Shown: positions 25,068 through 34,404, counted from the first letter of the stretch. The stretch is DNA of 64,000 bases from JBCBSZ01 sp039185015 (GCA_039185015.1 JBCDAU010000022.1:1-64000), one strand, 5' to 3'. Notes: generated by a model from the letters alone, not told the origin. Translations and numbers: made by a program.

Positions 25068-26303
25068 CTACGACGTGTCAGGCGTCACCGCACGCACGGC
25101 CACACCGATGGCCAGGGTGATCAGTCCGCCGAGGATCGCCGAGGGCGGCAGGGCTCCGACGAGCACGACGCACCCGACGAGCCCGACGATGGCGACCACC
25201 GGTGGCCAGCGTCGTTGCTCGGGGGACAGCGTGAGCGAGGCGGCGTTGGTGATGGCGTAGTACGTCAGGATCGCGACGCCCGAGACGGCGATCGCGCTCC
25301 GCAGCTCGAGCACCAGCACGAGCACGATCACCACCGAGGCGACGGTCAGCTCGGCTCGAAGTGGCAGGTTGCGGTTGCCATCGATGTGGGAGAACCAGGT
25401 CGGGAGCTCCCGGTTGCGAGCCATCGCGAGGGCGACGCGCGAGATGCCCGGGATCAGGTTCAGCAGCACACCCAGCGCAGCGATGCCCGCGCCGATGCGG
25501 ACCACCCCACCGATGCCGAGGTCACCGGACTCGACCACGAGTCGGAGAGGAGCGTCGGTGGCGGCGAGCAGCTCGGTGTCGACCGTGGCGAGGGCCGTGA
25601 TGCCGACGATCGCGTAGACGACGAGCACCGCGAACAGCGCGCGAGGGACCGCCTTGGGGATCGTCGTCTCGGGCTCCTTCACCTCCTCACCCAGCGTCGC
25701 GATCCGTGCGTAACCGGCGAAGGCGAAGAACATGAACCCGGCGGCCTGGAGGATGTCGTACGCGTCGCCCTCGATCGGTGTGATGCGGTCGAGGTCAGCC
25801 GCGTCGCTCGACCATCCGGCGATCACCACGGCGGCGAGCGCGGCGAGCGAGACGACGAGGAGCACCCGGGTGACGGCGACGGTGCGCGAGAGCCCGCCGA
25901 TGTTCACGCCGGTGATCAGGATCACGGCGGCGACGGCGACCGCTCGCTCCTCTTCCGGCCACAGGTAGGCGCCGACGGTGAGGGCCATCGCTGCGCACGA
26001 GGCCGTCTTGCCGACGACGAAGCCCCAGCCGGCGAGGTGACCCCATCCGGCGTGGAGCTGCCGACGGCCAGAGACGTAGGTGCCGCCGGACTCGGGGTGA
26101 AGGGCCGCCAGCTGAGCGGAGGACGCGGCGTTGCAGAAGGCCACCACCGCGGCGATCGCGAGGCCGATCAGCAGCCCGGTCCCTGCGGCTCGGGAGGCGG
26201 GCGCCCAGGCGGCGAACACGCCGGCGCCGATCATCGAGCCGGCGCCCACGATCACGGCGTCACCGACGCCGAGTCGGCGTTGGAGGGACCCGGACGGGGT
26301 CAT
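25068..26303 (-). CDS. APC-family amino acid permease
   Basis: 411 aa with about 12 membrane helices. The first helix carries VGAGSMIGAGVFAAW, the unwound substrate-binding GxG region of APC transporters. Also ALHPESGGTYVSGRRQ and FMFFAFAGYARIATLGEEVK, where E-E-V-K-E-P-E-T-T-I-P is a classic APC loop. It imports amino acids or a polyamine with a proton. ATG 26303 has no ribosome site; a strong hairpin lies only 7 bp upstream. Confidence 0.9.
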   Translation of the reverse strand: MTPSGSLQRRLGVGDAVIVGAGSMIGAGVFAAWAPASRAAGTGLLIGLAIAAVVAFCNAASSAQLAALHPESGGTYVSGRRQLHAGWGHLAGWGFVVGKTASCAAMALTVGAYLWPEEERAVAVAAVILITGVNIGGLSRTVAVTRVLLVVSLAALAAVVIAGWSSDAADLDRITPIEGDAYDILQAAGFMFFAFAGYARIATLGEEVKEPETTIPKAVPRALFAVLVVYAIVGITALATVDTELLAATDAPLRLVVESGDLGIGGVVRIGAGIAALGVLLNLIPGISRVALAMARNRELPTWFSHIDGNRNLPLRAELTVASVVIVLVLVLELRSAIAVSGVAILTYYAITNAASLTLSPEQRRWPPVVAIVGLVGCVVLVGALPPSAILGGLITLAIGVAVRAVTPDTS

Positions 26304-26309
26304 CGGCGG

Positions 26310-26330
26310 AGCCCGCCTGTCTGGCGGGCT
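26310..26330. promoter_or_regulatory. Hairpin immediately 5' of the permease start
   Basis: AGCCCGCC (26310-26317), 5-nt loop, GGCGGGCT (26323-26330), a perfect 8-bp stem ending 7 bp before the permease ATG on the minus strand and occupying its ribosome-site position. It may be an operator or an RNA stem that limits translation. The rest of the 214-bp divergent gap shows nothing clear apart from the ribosome site of the next gene. Confidence 0.5.
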
Positions 26331-26517
26331 GGGCTGGTGGGCATCGCGGACCGTCCAGGGTGGGGTGGCGACATCCTCGCCGACGCGGTCGACCAACGGA
26401 TGAACGGTCGGTTGCCGCTGCTCGCGGGCGTCTCCACATCGGCTCCACACCCGCTCCAGGACCTTCGAGCGCCGATCCGTCATCGTCGAGCTGGTGGCCC
26501 GGACGAGAGGAGCGGTC

Positions 26518-27510
26518 ATGGAGCACGGATCAGTCCACCGCCCGAGGCGGGCGCTGGGGTTCACGCCGATGGAGACGGACCGGGAGACGATCGTGCGCGC
26601 CGCGGTGCGGGCCGAGTCGCTCGGCTACGAGGCGGTCCTCGTGCCCGAGGGGTGGGCCCTCGATGCGACCGTCGTGCTCACCGAGATCGCCGTGCGAACG
26701 GAGCGGATCCGGCTGATCAGCGGCATCCAGTCGATCTGGGGGCGTTCGCCGGCCGCTCTGGCGATGGCGGCGGCGACGCTCGACGACGTCTCCCACGGTC
26801 GCTTCACCCTCGGGCTCGGAGCGAGCACGGCGACGCTGGCCGAGCGGCTGCACGGCGTCCGCTTCGATCGACCGGCCGACCGGCTCGCCGAGGCGGTCGG
26901 TGAGGTGCGCACGCTGCTCGACGGGGGACGAGCGAACGACGTCCACGGCCAGCCCGGCCTCCGACTCGGCCTGCCGGCTCGGCCGGGTGTGCCCCTCCTC
27001 GTGGCCGGACTGGGTCCGCGGACCGTCCGCGTCGCCGTGACCCGAGGCGACGCCTGGTACCCGGCGTTCACGCCCTTCAGCCAGCTGGCCGCGATGCGAG
27101 CGGAGATGGCCAGCGTGGCGGCTCCCGACTGCGAGCTGTTCGGCGGTCCGGCCGTGGTCGTCGACGAGGACCCCGATGAGGCCTGGCGGCGGGTGACCGA
27201 CCTGACCGGTTGGTACGTCACCGGCATGGGAGCGGTCTACGGCGACCACCTCGCCCGACTCGGGTTCGCCGAGGAGGTGGCGGCGCTCCGGGCGGCCAAC
27301 CCCGCTCCTCGGCCCGGACGGATCAGCTGGCCGCACGAGGCGGACCGGCTCGCCGACGAGGTCGCGGTGCACGGTTCGGCCGCCGAGGTGGCCGAGGGCC
27401 TCCGGCGCTGGGCGCCCTTCTTCGATCTCCTCGTGGTCGTGACCGGCCCGGGCGACGGCCATGCGCTCGACCGGATGATCGACGCCGCGGCTCCGAGCGA
27501 CCTCAACTAG
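26518..27510 (+). CDS. LLM-class (luciferase-like) F420-dependent oxidoreductase
   Basis: 330 aa. TIM-barrel features of the bacterial luciferase family: RAAVRAESLGYEAVLVPEGW, ATLDDVSHGRFTLGLGAST and GVPLLVAGLGPRTVRVAVTR. In Actinobacteria most such proteins use F420 rather than FMN, which fits other F420 proteins in the window. ATG 26518 has GAGAGGAG 5 nt upstream. The substrate is unknown. It is 18 bp upstream of the regulator at 27529 and probably co-transcribed. Confidence 0.9.
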   Translation: MEHGSVHRPRRALGFTPMETDRETIVRAAVRAESLGYEAVLVPEGWALDATVVLTEIAVRTERIRLISGIQSIWGRSPAALAMAAATLDDVSHGRFTLGLGASTATLAERLHGVRFDRPADRLAEAVGEVRTLLDGGRANDVHGQPGLRLGLPARPGVPLLVAGLGPRTVRVAVTRGDAWYPAFTPFSQLAAMRAEMASVAAPDCELFGGPAVVVDEDPDEAWRRVTDLTGWYVTGMGAVYGDHLARLGFAEEVAALRAANPAPRPGRISWPHEADRLADEVAVHGSAAEVAEGLRRWAPFFDLLVVVTGPGDGHALDRMIDAAAPSDLN

Positions 27511-27528
27511 CGTCGGATCGAGGGGCAT

Positions 27529-29988
27529 GTGGTGCTGATCTTCGATGAGTTCCGGCTCGATCCGACCGGGTTCGAGCTGCGACGGGGCGACGACCTCATC
27601 GACTTGGAACCGCAGGTGTTCGAGGTGCTCCGGTACCTGGTCGAGCACGCGGATCGGGTCGTCACCAAGACCGAGCTGCTCGACGAGGTGTGGGAGACGC
27701 GGTTCGTCTCGGAGTCGACGCTCACGTCACGGATCAAGACGGCGAGGAAGGCGCTCGGCGACGACGGACGGGCCCAGCGCTTCATCAAGACGGTCCACGG
27801 CCGCGGCTATCGATTCGTCGGCGACGTCACGTCTCGCGGCGACGCCGGCATCGATCGAGCGGAGCCCGTGCCGGAGCCCGGGGTCGCACCTGCGGGGCCG
27901 ACGAACCTGCCGGCCGAGCGGACGGCGCTCTTCGGGCGCGATGCCGACATCACCGACGTGTGCGGGCTCGTCGACGAGCACCGGCTGGTGAGCCTGCTCG
28001 GCATCGGCGGCACCGGGAAGACCCGGCTCGCCATCGCGGCGGCGCGTTCGGTCGCCGCACGGTTCCCCGACGGAGTCTGCTTCGTCGACCTCGTCCCGAT
28101 CCTCGACGCCCGGGGCATCGCCCTCGCGCTCGCCGAGGCCGCCGACCTGGGCCTACGGAGCGACGACCAGCCGGTCGGGCAGGTGGCGGCTCTCGTACGC
28201 GACCGGCGGATGCTCTTCGTCGTCGACAACGCCGAGCACGTCGTCGACGCCTGCGCCGACGTGCTCGACGAGCTGCTCGAGGCGACCGTGGCGCCGCGGT
28301 TCGTGGTGACCAGCCGAGTGCCCCTCGGGCTGCCCGACGAGCGTCGACGAACGGTCGACCCGCTCGATGTGGCCGCGGCGGATCGGACGCCGCCGTCGGT
28401 GGCGCTCCTGCACGCTGCGGCCCACCGCTACGGAGCGACGGTCGACATCGACGACCCGGCGCTCGTGCGGATCGCCGAGCAGCTCGACGGGCTGCCGCTG
28501 GCGCTCGAGCTCGCCGCTGCGCAGCTGCGACACCTCGATGCGACGTCGCTCGCCGAACGCCTCGACCGACGCTTCGAGGTGCTCGAGGACCGACGTCGGC
28601 GTGGCAGGGAGCGCCACGCCAGCCTGCACGCCGTGCTCTCGGACACCTGGGACCTCCTCGAGGAGGACGACCGCCACCTGCTCACGACGATGGCCGGTTT
28701 CCCGGCCGGGTTCTCGCTGGACGATCTCGCCGGTGTGATCCCCGGCGCCGCGGTCGAGTCCGGCATGGGTGAGCTGGTGGATCGGTCGCTGGTGGCCTGG
28801 GAGCCTGCGTCAGAGGGCCGGTACCGCCTGCTCGAGACCGTACGACTCTTCGCGCGACGGCAGGCCGGTGTCCACGAGCTCGCCGAGGTCGACGACCGCC
28901 ACGCCGCCTGGTGCGTCGAGCAGCTCCACGCCCACGATCCGGAGCCCGGCCTCTTCTCCTTCCGCGTGTCGGACTGGTGGCACGACCACCCCGATGACGT
29001 CCGGGCCGCGGCGGTGCACCTCAACGCATCCGATCGCCCCGACGAGGCCGCCGCGCTGCTGGGGAGCTCGGCGTTGGCGATGCACGGCGACACCGGTGCC
29101 CGCGCCGCCGACGTCCTCGGCCGGATCGTGCAGCAGCTCGACCGCACCGACGACGCCGCCGTGACCGCTCGCCTGCACCAGACCGGCGTGATGTGCGGCA
29201 TGGCCACGCGCTCGCCGGAGGTCATCGCCGGCCACGGTCGTCTCGGCGTCGAGGCCGCCGAGGCGTCCGGCGACCCGCTCCTCCGGAGCGCGTCGCTGGT
29301 CCTGCTCTCCTGGAGCACGGTCTTCGCCGATCCTGCGGTGGCCGTCGACCAGACCGGCCGGGGTGCCGAGCTCGGTCGGGAGGCTGATTCGCCGCACGCC
29401 ACCGACTTCGCGCTCGCCTACCAGGCCTGGCACGTGGCGATGCAGCGTCGCTACGACGACGCCGCCGCGCTCGCGCAGGGCGTCGCGGATCGTCGGGATC
29501 GCAGCGACCTCAGCGGCCACCCCACCCTCGTGGCCATGGTGGCCCTCGCGGTCCTCCGGTGCTTCGACGATCCGGAGCTCGCTCGCTCACTGGTCGGCGA
29601 GGTGCTCGATCTCGAGAGCTCGCGCAGCGCCATGTGGAGCAACGAGCTCGTCGAGGCGGTGGCGCTCGCAGCGGGAGGTCCGGTCGATGCGGCGGTGGCC
29701 GCGACCGAACGGATCCTCGCCCGCCTCGCCAGAACGGGCCAGGATGCCTACCCCGACCTGCTGCTCCCGGTAGCGGCCCTCGCCCACAGGGTCGGCGACC
29801 AGCGGCGCACCGCCTCGCTGCTCGCCAGCATCCGCGGGGCCGGTCGACCCACGCAGAACTTCCAGGCGACGCTGCTCTACCGGCGACTGCGCGAGCTCGC
29901 GGGCGACGCCGACGAGCGGGACCTCGACGACCGTCCGGTCGAGGTCATCGGCGCGGCGGCCATGGCGTGGATGCGGGAGCACGCCTGA
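27529..29988 (+). CDS. Winged-helix regulator fused to an NTPase (AfsR/CadC-like N domain, AAA/NB-ARC-like) protein
   Basis: 819 aa. Residues 1-100 are an OmpR/PhoB-type winged helix (LDPTGFELRRGDDLIDLEPQ, ESTLTSRIKTARKALGDDG, KTVHGRGYRFVGDV). Then comes an NTPase: Walker A GIGGTGKTRLA, Walker B MLFVVDNAEHV, VTSRVPLGLP sensor and GLPLALELAA. The remaining 400 residues are helical, TPR-like. This plan is that of cytoplasmic signal-integrating regulators in which nucleotide binding gates DNA binding. GTG 27529 with GAGGGGC upstream. Its likely target is unknown; the adjacent LLM gene is the first candidate. Confidence 0.9.
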   Translation: MVLIFDEFRLDPTGFELRRGDDLIDLEPQVFEVLRYLVEHADRVVTKTELLDEVWETRFVSESTLTSRIKTARKALGDDGRAQRFIKTVHGRGYRFVGDVTSRGDAGIDRAEPVPEPGVAPAGPTNLPAERTALFGRDADITDVCGLVDEHRLVSLLGIGGTGKTRLAIAAARSVAARFPDGVCFVDLVPILDARGIALALAEAADLGLRSDDQPVGQVAALVRDRRMLFVVDNAEHVVDACADVLDELLEATVAPRFVVTSRVPLGLPDERRRTVDPLDVAAADRTPPSVALLHAAAHRYGATVDIDDPALVRIAEQLDGLPLALELAAAQLRHLDATSLAERLDRRFEVLEDRRRRGRERHASLHAVLSDTWDLLEEDDRHLLTTMAGFPAGFSLDDLAGVIPGAAVESGMGELVDRSLVAWEPASEGRYRLLETVRLFARRQAGVHELAEVDDRHAAWCVEQLHAHDPEPGLFSFRVSDWWHDHPDDVRAAAVHLNASDRPDEAAALLGSSALAMHGDTGARAADVLGRIVQQLDRTDDAAVTARLHQTGVMCGMATRSPEVIAGHGRLGVEAAEASGDPLLRSASLVLLSWSTVFADPAVAVDQTGRGAELGREADSPHATDFALAYQAWHVAMQRRYDDAAALAQGVADRRDRSDLSGHPTLVAMVALAVLRCFDDPELARSLVGEVLDLESSRSAMWSNELVEAVALAAGGPVDAAVAATERILARLARTGQDAYPDLLLPVAALAHRVGDQRRTASLLASIRGAGRPTQNFQATLLYRRLRELAGDADERDLDDRPVEVIGAAAMAWMREHA

Positions 29989-30034
29989 CGTCTCCCGCCG
30001 TCACCACCGGCCGTGGGTTCGCCCCGTTCGGCGA

Positions 30035-30988
30035 TCAGTCCCGGCGCTGGACGCCGGGCAGGACGCAGAGCATCTCGTAGAGGAGGTTGGCCGCGGTCAG
30101 CGCGGTCGTACCTGTGGTGTCGTAGGCCGGAGCCACCTCGACGAGGTCGCACCCGACCAGGTCCAGCCCCCAGCAACCCCGGATGATCTCCAGCGCCTGG
30201 GGCACCGTCAACCCGCCGACCTCCGGGGTCCCGGTCCCGGGAGCGAAGGCGGGATCGAGGCCGTCGATGTCGAAGCTGAGATACACCGGTCCGGCGCCGA
30301 GCTGCTCCCGAACCTCGGCCATCAGCGGGTCGAGCGACCGGTGCCAGCAGTCCTCGACCTGCACCACGCGGAAGCCCTGCTGACGAGACCAGTCGAAGTC
30401 GTCGGCGGCGTAGCCGGTGGCGCGCACGCCGATCTGGACGACCCGCTCGCCGACCAACAGACCCTCCTCGACGGCCCGTCGGAACGGCGTGCCGTGGGTG
30501 ATGTGCTCGCCGAACATCGTGTCGTTGATGTCGGTGTGCGCATCGACGTGGACCAGGCCGACGGGACCGTGCGCGGCTGCGACCGCTCGCAGGATCGGCA
30601 GCACGATCGTGTGGTCGCCACCGATGCTCACGGGCACGAGGTCGTTGGCCAACAGCTCCCGGTAATGCGCCTCGATCCGTGCGACCGAGTCGTCCTTGTC
30701 GAACGGGTTGGTGGCGACGTCGCCGAGGTCGTCGATGCGCAGCGAGTCGAACGGGGCCGCTCGGGTCGCCATGTTGTAGGGCCGGATCAGCATCGACTCG
30801 TTGCGGATGCCCCGTGGGCCGAAGCGAGCGCCCGGTCGCAGGGAGGTGCCCAGATCGAACGGGACGCCGACGATGCCGACGTCGACCTCGGTGGGCTCCG
30901 ACCGTCCGGGGAGCCGCATGAACGTGCCCGGCCCACCGAAGCGGGGCATCTCGTTGCCGCCGAGCGGCTGGGGGTGGTCGGTCGTCAC
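30035..30988 (-). CDS. Agmatinase/arginase-family (ureohydrolase) enzyme
   Basis: 317 aa with all manganese motifs: VSIGGDHTIVLP, LVHVDAHTDINDTMFGE and YLSFDIDGLDPAFAPGTGTP. These give the six binuclear Mn ligands of ureohydrolases, which release urea from guanidino compounds. GTPEVGGLTVPQALEII is nearer to agmatinase/guanidinobutyrase than to arginase, but substrate specificity in this family cannot be read from these motifs. GTG 30988. Same strand as, and 18 bp upstream of nothing coding; its stop is 47 bp from the convergent regulator gene. Confidence 0.92.
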   Translation of the reverse strand: MTTDHPQPLGGNEMPRFGGPGTFMRLPGRSEPTEVDVGIVGVPFDLGTSLRPGARFGPRGIRNESMLIRPYNMATRAAPFDSLRIDDLGDVATNPFDKDDSVARIEAHYRELLANDLVPVSIGGDHTIVLPILRAVAAAHGPVGLVHVDAHTDINDTMFGEHITHGTPFRRAVEEGLLVGERVVQIGVRATGYAADDFDWSRQQGFRVVQVEDCWHRSLDPLMAEVREQLGAGPVYLSFDIDGLDPAFAPGTGTPEVGGLTVPQALEIIRGCWGLDLVGCDLVEVAPAYDTTGTTALTAANLLYEMLCVLPGVQRRD

Positions 30989-31005
30989 CCCGACGACGGT
31001 AGACG

Positions 31006-31728
31006 TCAGGCCGGCTGGGTGAGATGGACGAGCTCGAGTCCCGGGCGATCGGGGGCATCTCGGATCTCCCGGACCGCGAAGCCGGCCGCCTCCAGCATCT
31101 TGGCGAGGCGTTCACGGGAGCGGAAGTGCAGGGTCGAGGTGGACCGCAGCGGCTCGTCGCCGTCGACCCGGATGGTCGTCCGGAACGTCACGAGCGGCAG
31201 CGAGAGGCCGATCACCTCGTGGGTGACCGTGGCGGTCCGTCCGTCGGCGAGGACGTGCCCTCGCTTCGACCGGTCGGGGGTCCAGTCCTCCCACGCCCGC
31301 CGCTCGGGGTCCCGCGTCTCGAACACGAACCAGCCGTCGGGTCGTAGGACCCGTCGGACACCGGCGAGGGTGGCGAGCCAGTCGTCGTCGGCGACGAACA
31401 CCTGCGCCACGTTGCCGGTCATGACCGCGAGGTCGACCTCGATCGCGGGGAGCGAGGTCGCGTCGCCGTGGACCCAGCGGACTCGATCGGCGTGCTCCTT
31501 GACCCGGGCGACGTCCAGCGACGCTGCCGCCGGATCGACACCGACGACGTCGAGCCCGGACGCTGCGAGTCGGACGGCCAGGCTGCCGGTCCCGCACCCG
31601 ACGTCGAGCACCGATCGTGCGCCGAGCTCGGCGATCAACCCTTCGTACGCGGTGAGGTCGTCCCGACCCGGGTGGAGGTCGTCGTACAGCACGGCGAGGC
31701 GCGGATCGTCGAAGAGGGCGTCGGGCAC
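31006..31728 (-). CDS. SAM-dependent methyltransferase (class I)
   Basis: 240 aa. The SAM-binding motif I is SVLDVGCGTGSLAVRLAASG, followed by VVGVDPAAASLDVAR and RWVHGDATSLPAIEVDLAVM. A domain such as RSTSTLHFRSRERLAKMLEA occurs in small-molecule methyltransferases. Substrate unknown. GTG 31728. Same strand as the PPOX gene upstream (gap about 40 bp) and the agmatinase-like gene downstream (gap 17 bp), so the three could form one transcript. Confidence 0.87.
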   Translation of the reverse strand: MPDALFDDPRLAVLYDDLHPGRDDLTAYEGLIAELGARSVLDVGCGTGSLAVRLAASGLDVVGVDPAAASLDVARVKEHADRVRWVHGDATSLPAIEVDLAVMTGNVAQVFVADDDWLATLAGVRRVLRPDGWFVFETRDPERRAWEDWTPDRSKRGHVLADGRTATVTHEVIGLSLPLVTFRTTIRVDGDEPLRSTSTLHFRSRERLAKMLEAAGFAVREIRDAPDRPGLELVHLTQPA

Positions 31729-31770
31729 CGCGGCAGTCTCGCCGCGGCGACCGTCGCCGTCGCCCGAGTA

Positions 31771-32220
31771 TCAGGCGGAGACGTCGACCTTCGCGACGAC
31801 CGAATCGACGGTCACGCGCACCACCATCTCGGGCGGGACGGCGTTGCGGCGTCCGTAGGCCTCGGCCTGGTCGGCGCCCATGTACCGGCCACCGATCCGG
31901 GTACCCCAGGCGAGGAGCTCCTCGGGGTCGGTCGAGGTCGATGCCGTACCCCGGATCGTCACGAAGGCGAACGGTGGATCCTCGTCATCGAAGCAGAGCG
32001 CGACCCTGGGGTCGCGCAGGATCGCCTTGCCCTTGATCGTGTCCGCGCTGGTCATGAAGACGATGTCGTCGCCGTCGAGGTCGACCCAGACCGGGGCCAC
32101 GTGCGGCGAACCGTCCTTGCGGACGACGGCGAGTTTGGCGGTGCGGGCCGGCAGCGTGCCGACGAACTCCTGCCACCAGCCTTCGGGTGCGTCGTTGTAT
32201 CCCACGACGGGTCCAACCAT
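31771..32220 (-). CDS. PPOX-class F420-dependent oxidoreductase-like protein
   Basis: 149 aa. RTAKLAVVRKDGSPHVAPVW, DLDGDDIVFMTSADTIKGKA and DPRVALCFDDEDPPFAFVTI are the signature of the actinobacterial F420-type PNPOx-fold group, including the TSADTIKGKA phosphate-binding loop. It may reduce small electrophiles or serve in F420 redox. ATG 32220, divergent from folD with a 47-bp gap. Confidence 0.88.
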   Translation of the reverse strand: MVGPVVGYNDAPEGWWQEFVGTLPARTAKLAVVRKDGSPHVAPVWVDLDGDDIVFMTSADTIKGKAILRDPRVALCFDDEDPPFAFVTIRGTASTSTDPEELLAWGTRIGGRYMGADQAEAYGRRNAVPPEMVVRVTVDSVVAKVDVSA

Positions 32221-32267
32221 CGGGAACGTCGACGGCTTCCCTCCGCACCCTGTGCGAGAGTGGCGCC

Positions 32268-33131
32268 ATGACCGCGATCACCCTCGACGGAGAGCAGCTC
32301 GCCATCGAGCTGAAGGCCGATCTCGCCCGCCGGATCTCGGCGCTGGCCGACCGCGGCGTGGTGCCGGGCCTGGGCACGATCCTCGTCGGAGACGACGGTC
32401 CCTCGCAGAACTACGTGGCCATGAAGCACCGCGACTCCGAGGCGCTCGGCATGCACAGCCGGGAGGCCGTGCTCGCTGCGAGCGCATCCCAGGCCGAGAT
32501 CGAGGCCGTCGTCGACGACTTCAACGCCGACCCGGCGGTGCACGCCTACATCATCCAGTACCCCTTCCCGAAGGGGCTCGACTACGAGGCTGCGCTCATG
32601 AACGTCCGGCCCGAGAAGGACGCCGACGGGCTGCACCCGGTCAACCTCGGCCGCCTCGTCCAGGGCATCGACGCTCCGCTCGCGTGCACGCCGCGGGGCA
32701 TCCAGCTCCTCCTCGAGCGATACGACGTACCGATCGCCGGGCGGCACGTCGTGATCGTCGGCCGCGGCCTGACGATCGGACGGCCGCTCGCCAACCTGCT
32801 GTCGTTGAAGCGGCCCAACGCCAACGCCGCGGTGACGGTCGTGCACACCGGCGTCGACGACGTCGCGCCGCTCACGCGGCAGGCCGACATCCTCGTCGCC
32901 GCCGCCGGCGCGCCGAGGATGATCACCGCCGACATGGTCAAGCCGGGTGCCGCGGTCGTGGCCGCCGGCGTGAGCTTCGAGGGCAAGAAGCTGGTGTCGG
33001 ACGTCGATGACGAGGTCGCCGAGGTCGCCGGCTGGCTGTCGCCCCGCATCGGCGGCGTCGGACCGATGACGAGGGCGATGCTCATGGCCAACACCGTCGC
33101 CGCCGCCGAGCTCGCCCACCCCGCGGACTGA
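32268..33131 (+). CDS. folD: Bifunctional methylenetetrahydrofolate dehydrogenase/methenyltetrahydrofolate cyclohydrolase
   Basis: 287 aa. YVAMKHRDSEALGM contains the catalytic Lys of the YxxxK motif, IIQYPFPKGLDYEAALMNVR and PEKDADGLHPVNLGRLVQG are FolD signatures, and VVIVGRGLTIGRPLANLLS is the nucleotide-binding motif. IGGVGPMTRAMLMANTV closes the protein. FolD interconverts 5,10-methylene-, methenyl- and 10-formyl-tetrahydrofolate in the cytoplasm using NADP(H). ATG 32268. Repeat copy 3 lies in the 179 bp after the stop. Confidence 0.95.
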   Translation: MTAITLDGEQLAIELKADLARRISALADRGVVPGLGTILVGDDGPSQNYVAMKHRDSEALGMHSREAVLAASASQAEIEAVVDDFNADPAVHAYIIQYPFPKGLDYEAALMNVRPEKDADGLHPVNLGRLVQGIDAPLACTPRGIQLLLERYDVPIAGRHVVIVGRGLTIGRPLANLLSLKRPNANAAVTVVHTGVDDVAPLTRQADILVAAAGAPRMITADMVKPGAAVVAAGVSFEGKKLVSDVDDEVAEVAGWLSPRIGGVGPMTRAMLMANTVAAAELAHPAD

Positions 33132-33171
33132 GCGTGTGCGGCGAGACTCGCCGCGAGGACGGCCCCGGCTG

Positions 33172-33229
33172 CAGCCCGTCAGGGCGAGGACACGGGGCGG
33201 AGGGTGGGGCTCCGAGGCCCCACCGGGCG
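33172..33229. repeat. Dispersed intergenic element, copy 3
   Basis: After folD. GCAGCCCGTCAGGGCGAGGA then CACGGGGCGGA, followed by the stem GGTGGGG (33203-33209) and CCCCACC (33218-33224). Same orientation as copies 2 and 4. Placed as a terminator for folD would be. Confidence 0.72.
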
Positions 33230-33310
33230 AACAACACAGACCCAACCTTCGATGGATGGCGCCCGGCCCGATCCCGGGTGAGCCTGTCGGTCCGATGACG
33301 AGGAGCACTC

Positions 33311-33619
33311 ATGAGCAGGATCGCCATGATCGTGATGTCGACGGCCGCCGCCGGGAAGCGGGACGAGCTCTACGACCTCTACATGGAGCAGCTCGCGCCT
33401 CGGGCCGAGGCGAACGAGGCACAGGAGGTCGTCGTGTGGTGCGCCGACAACCAGGACGAGGACAGGTTCGCCCTGTTCGAGGTCTACGCGAACGCCGAGG
33501 CGATGGGGCAGAACGCGCAGTCGACGTGGTTCGCCGAGTACCTGGAGGACGCCATGCCGCTGCTCGCCGGCGAGCCGACCGTGATCATGGCCGAGCCCCG
33601 CTGGAGCACCGGGCTCTAG
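33311..33619 (+). CDS. ABM-domain protein
   Basis: 102 aa, a single antibiotic-biosynthesis-monooxygenase-type domain: IAMIVMSTAAAGKRDELYDL, WCADNQDEDRFALFEVYANA, LLAGEPTVIMAEPRWSTGL. Dimeric alpha-beta barrels of this kind include oxygenases and quinone-handling proteins; no specific reaction can be assigned. ATG 33311 with GAGGAGC upstream. Its stop overlaps the stop of the convergent LuxR-like gene by 4 bp. Confidence 0.85.
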   Translation: MSRIAMIVMSTAAAGKRDELYDLYMEQLAPRAEANEAQEVVVWCADNQDEDRFALFEVYANAEAMGQNAQSTWFAEYLEDAMPLLAGEPTVIMAEPRWSTGL

Positions 33620-34002
33620 GTGGACTCGCCGGTGGTCTGCAGCCCGCCGTACCAGGCGGCGATGACCTGACTCCGGGACGAGAGGCCGGTCGTGCGCAGC
33701 ACGGCGTGCATGTGGTCCTTGACGGTGGCCAGCGAGATGAAGAGCGCTGCGGCGATCTGCTGGTTCGAGTAGCCCGCGGCCGCGAGGAGCGCGACCTCGT
33801 GCTCCCGATCGCTCAGCTCGGAGAACCGGGGATCGCGTCGGGGCTGGACCCACACGACCGCTCCGTGGTCCGAGCGATCGACCGAGACGTCGTAGCCGGT
33901 GTCCCGCAGCGAGACGATCTCGGCGATGGGAAGCTGGCACGGCTCGTCGCGGACCGCCGAGAGCAGGGTCTGGACGGCGGAGCGGACCGGGGCGGGAACC
34001 AC
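33616..34002 (-). CDS. Short LuxR-type (FixJ/NarL HTH) regulator
   Basis: 128 aa. The C-terminal HTH reads FSELSDREHEVALLAAAGYS, NQQIAAALFISLATVKDHMH, AVLRTTGLSSRSQVIAAWYG, the GerE/LuxR signature. The first 55 residues are short and match no receiver or PAS domain I can recognise. GTG 34002 has no good ribosome site; the divergent gene starts 20 bp away. Function unknown. Confidence 0.8.
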   Translation of the reverse strand: MVPAPVRSAVQTLLSAVRDEPCQLPIAEIVSLRDTGYDVSVDRSDHGAVVWVQPRRDPRFSELSDREHEVALLAAAGYSNQQIAAALFISLATVKDHMHAVLRTTGLSSRSQVIAAWYGGLQTTGEST

Positions 34003-34022
34003 GAAGGGAACGTACCAGCGCC

Positions 34023-34397
34023 ATGACCGACGCCGACCGAGATCCGGGCGCGACGGTGGACGCCTACTTCGCCGCGATGCGACGTGGTGCGGCGGCCGAG
34101 GAGGACATGCTCGCCCTGTTCGCCGACGACGCGGTGTACGCCGAGCCCTTCTCCGGATCGGAGGAGCCGGCGGTCGGGAAGGCTGCCGTGCGCGCCCGCC
34201 TCCGGCAGGGTTGGGAGGCCCCGCTGCCGGATCTCGAGCTCGACGTGCTGTTCGTCGACGTCACCGGCGAGACGGCCACGGCACGCTGGGAGTGCCGGTC
34301 GTCCGCCTTTCCGGCGCCGGTCCGAGGCGTCGACGAGTACGAGTTCCGCGACGGTCTCATCAGCCGCCTCACCGTTCGAATCGAGCGGGACGCCTGA
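34023..34397 (+). CDS. SnoaL/NTF2-like protein
   Basis: 124 aa with the cone-like NTF2 fold: VDAYFAAMRRGAAAEEDMLA, LFADDAVYAEPFSG and a C-terminal strand set (ETATARWECRSSAFPAP, RGVDEYEFRDGLISRLTVRI). The fold holds small hydrophobic ligands and has many isomerases and cyclases, but also binding-only members. No catalytic dyad is obvious. ATG 34023. Confidence 0.82.
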   Translation: MTDADRDPGATVDAYFAAMRRGAAAEEDMLALFADDAVYAEPFSGSEEPAVGKAAVRARLRQGWEAPLPDLELDVLFVDVTGETATARWECRSSAFPAPVRGVDEYEFRDGLISRLTVRIERDA

Positions 34398-34404
34398 TCG
34401 ACGA

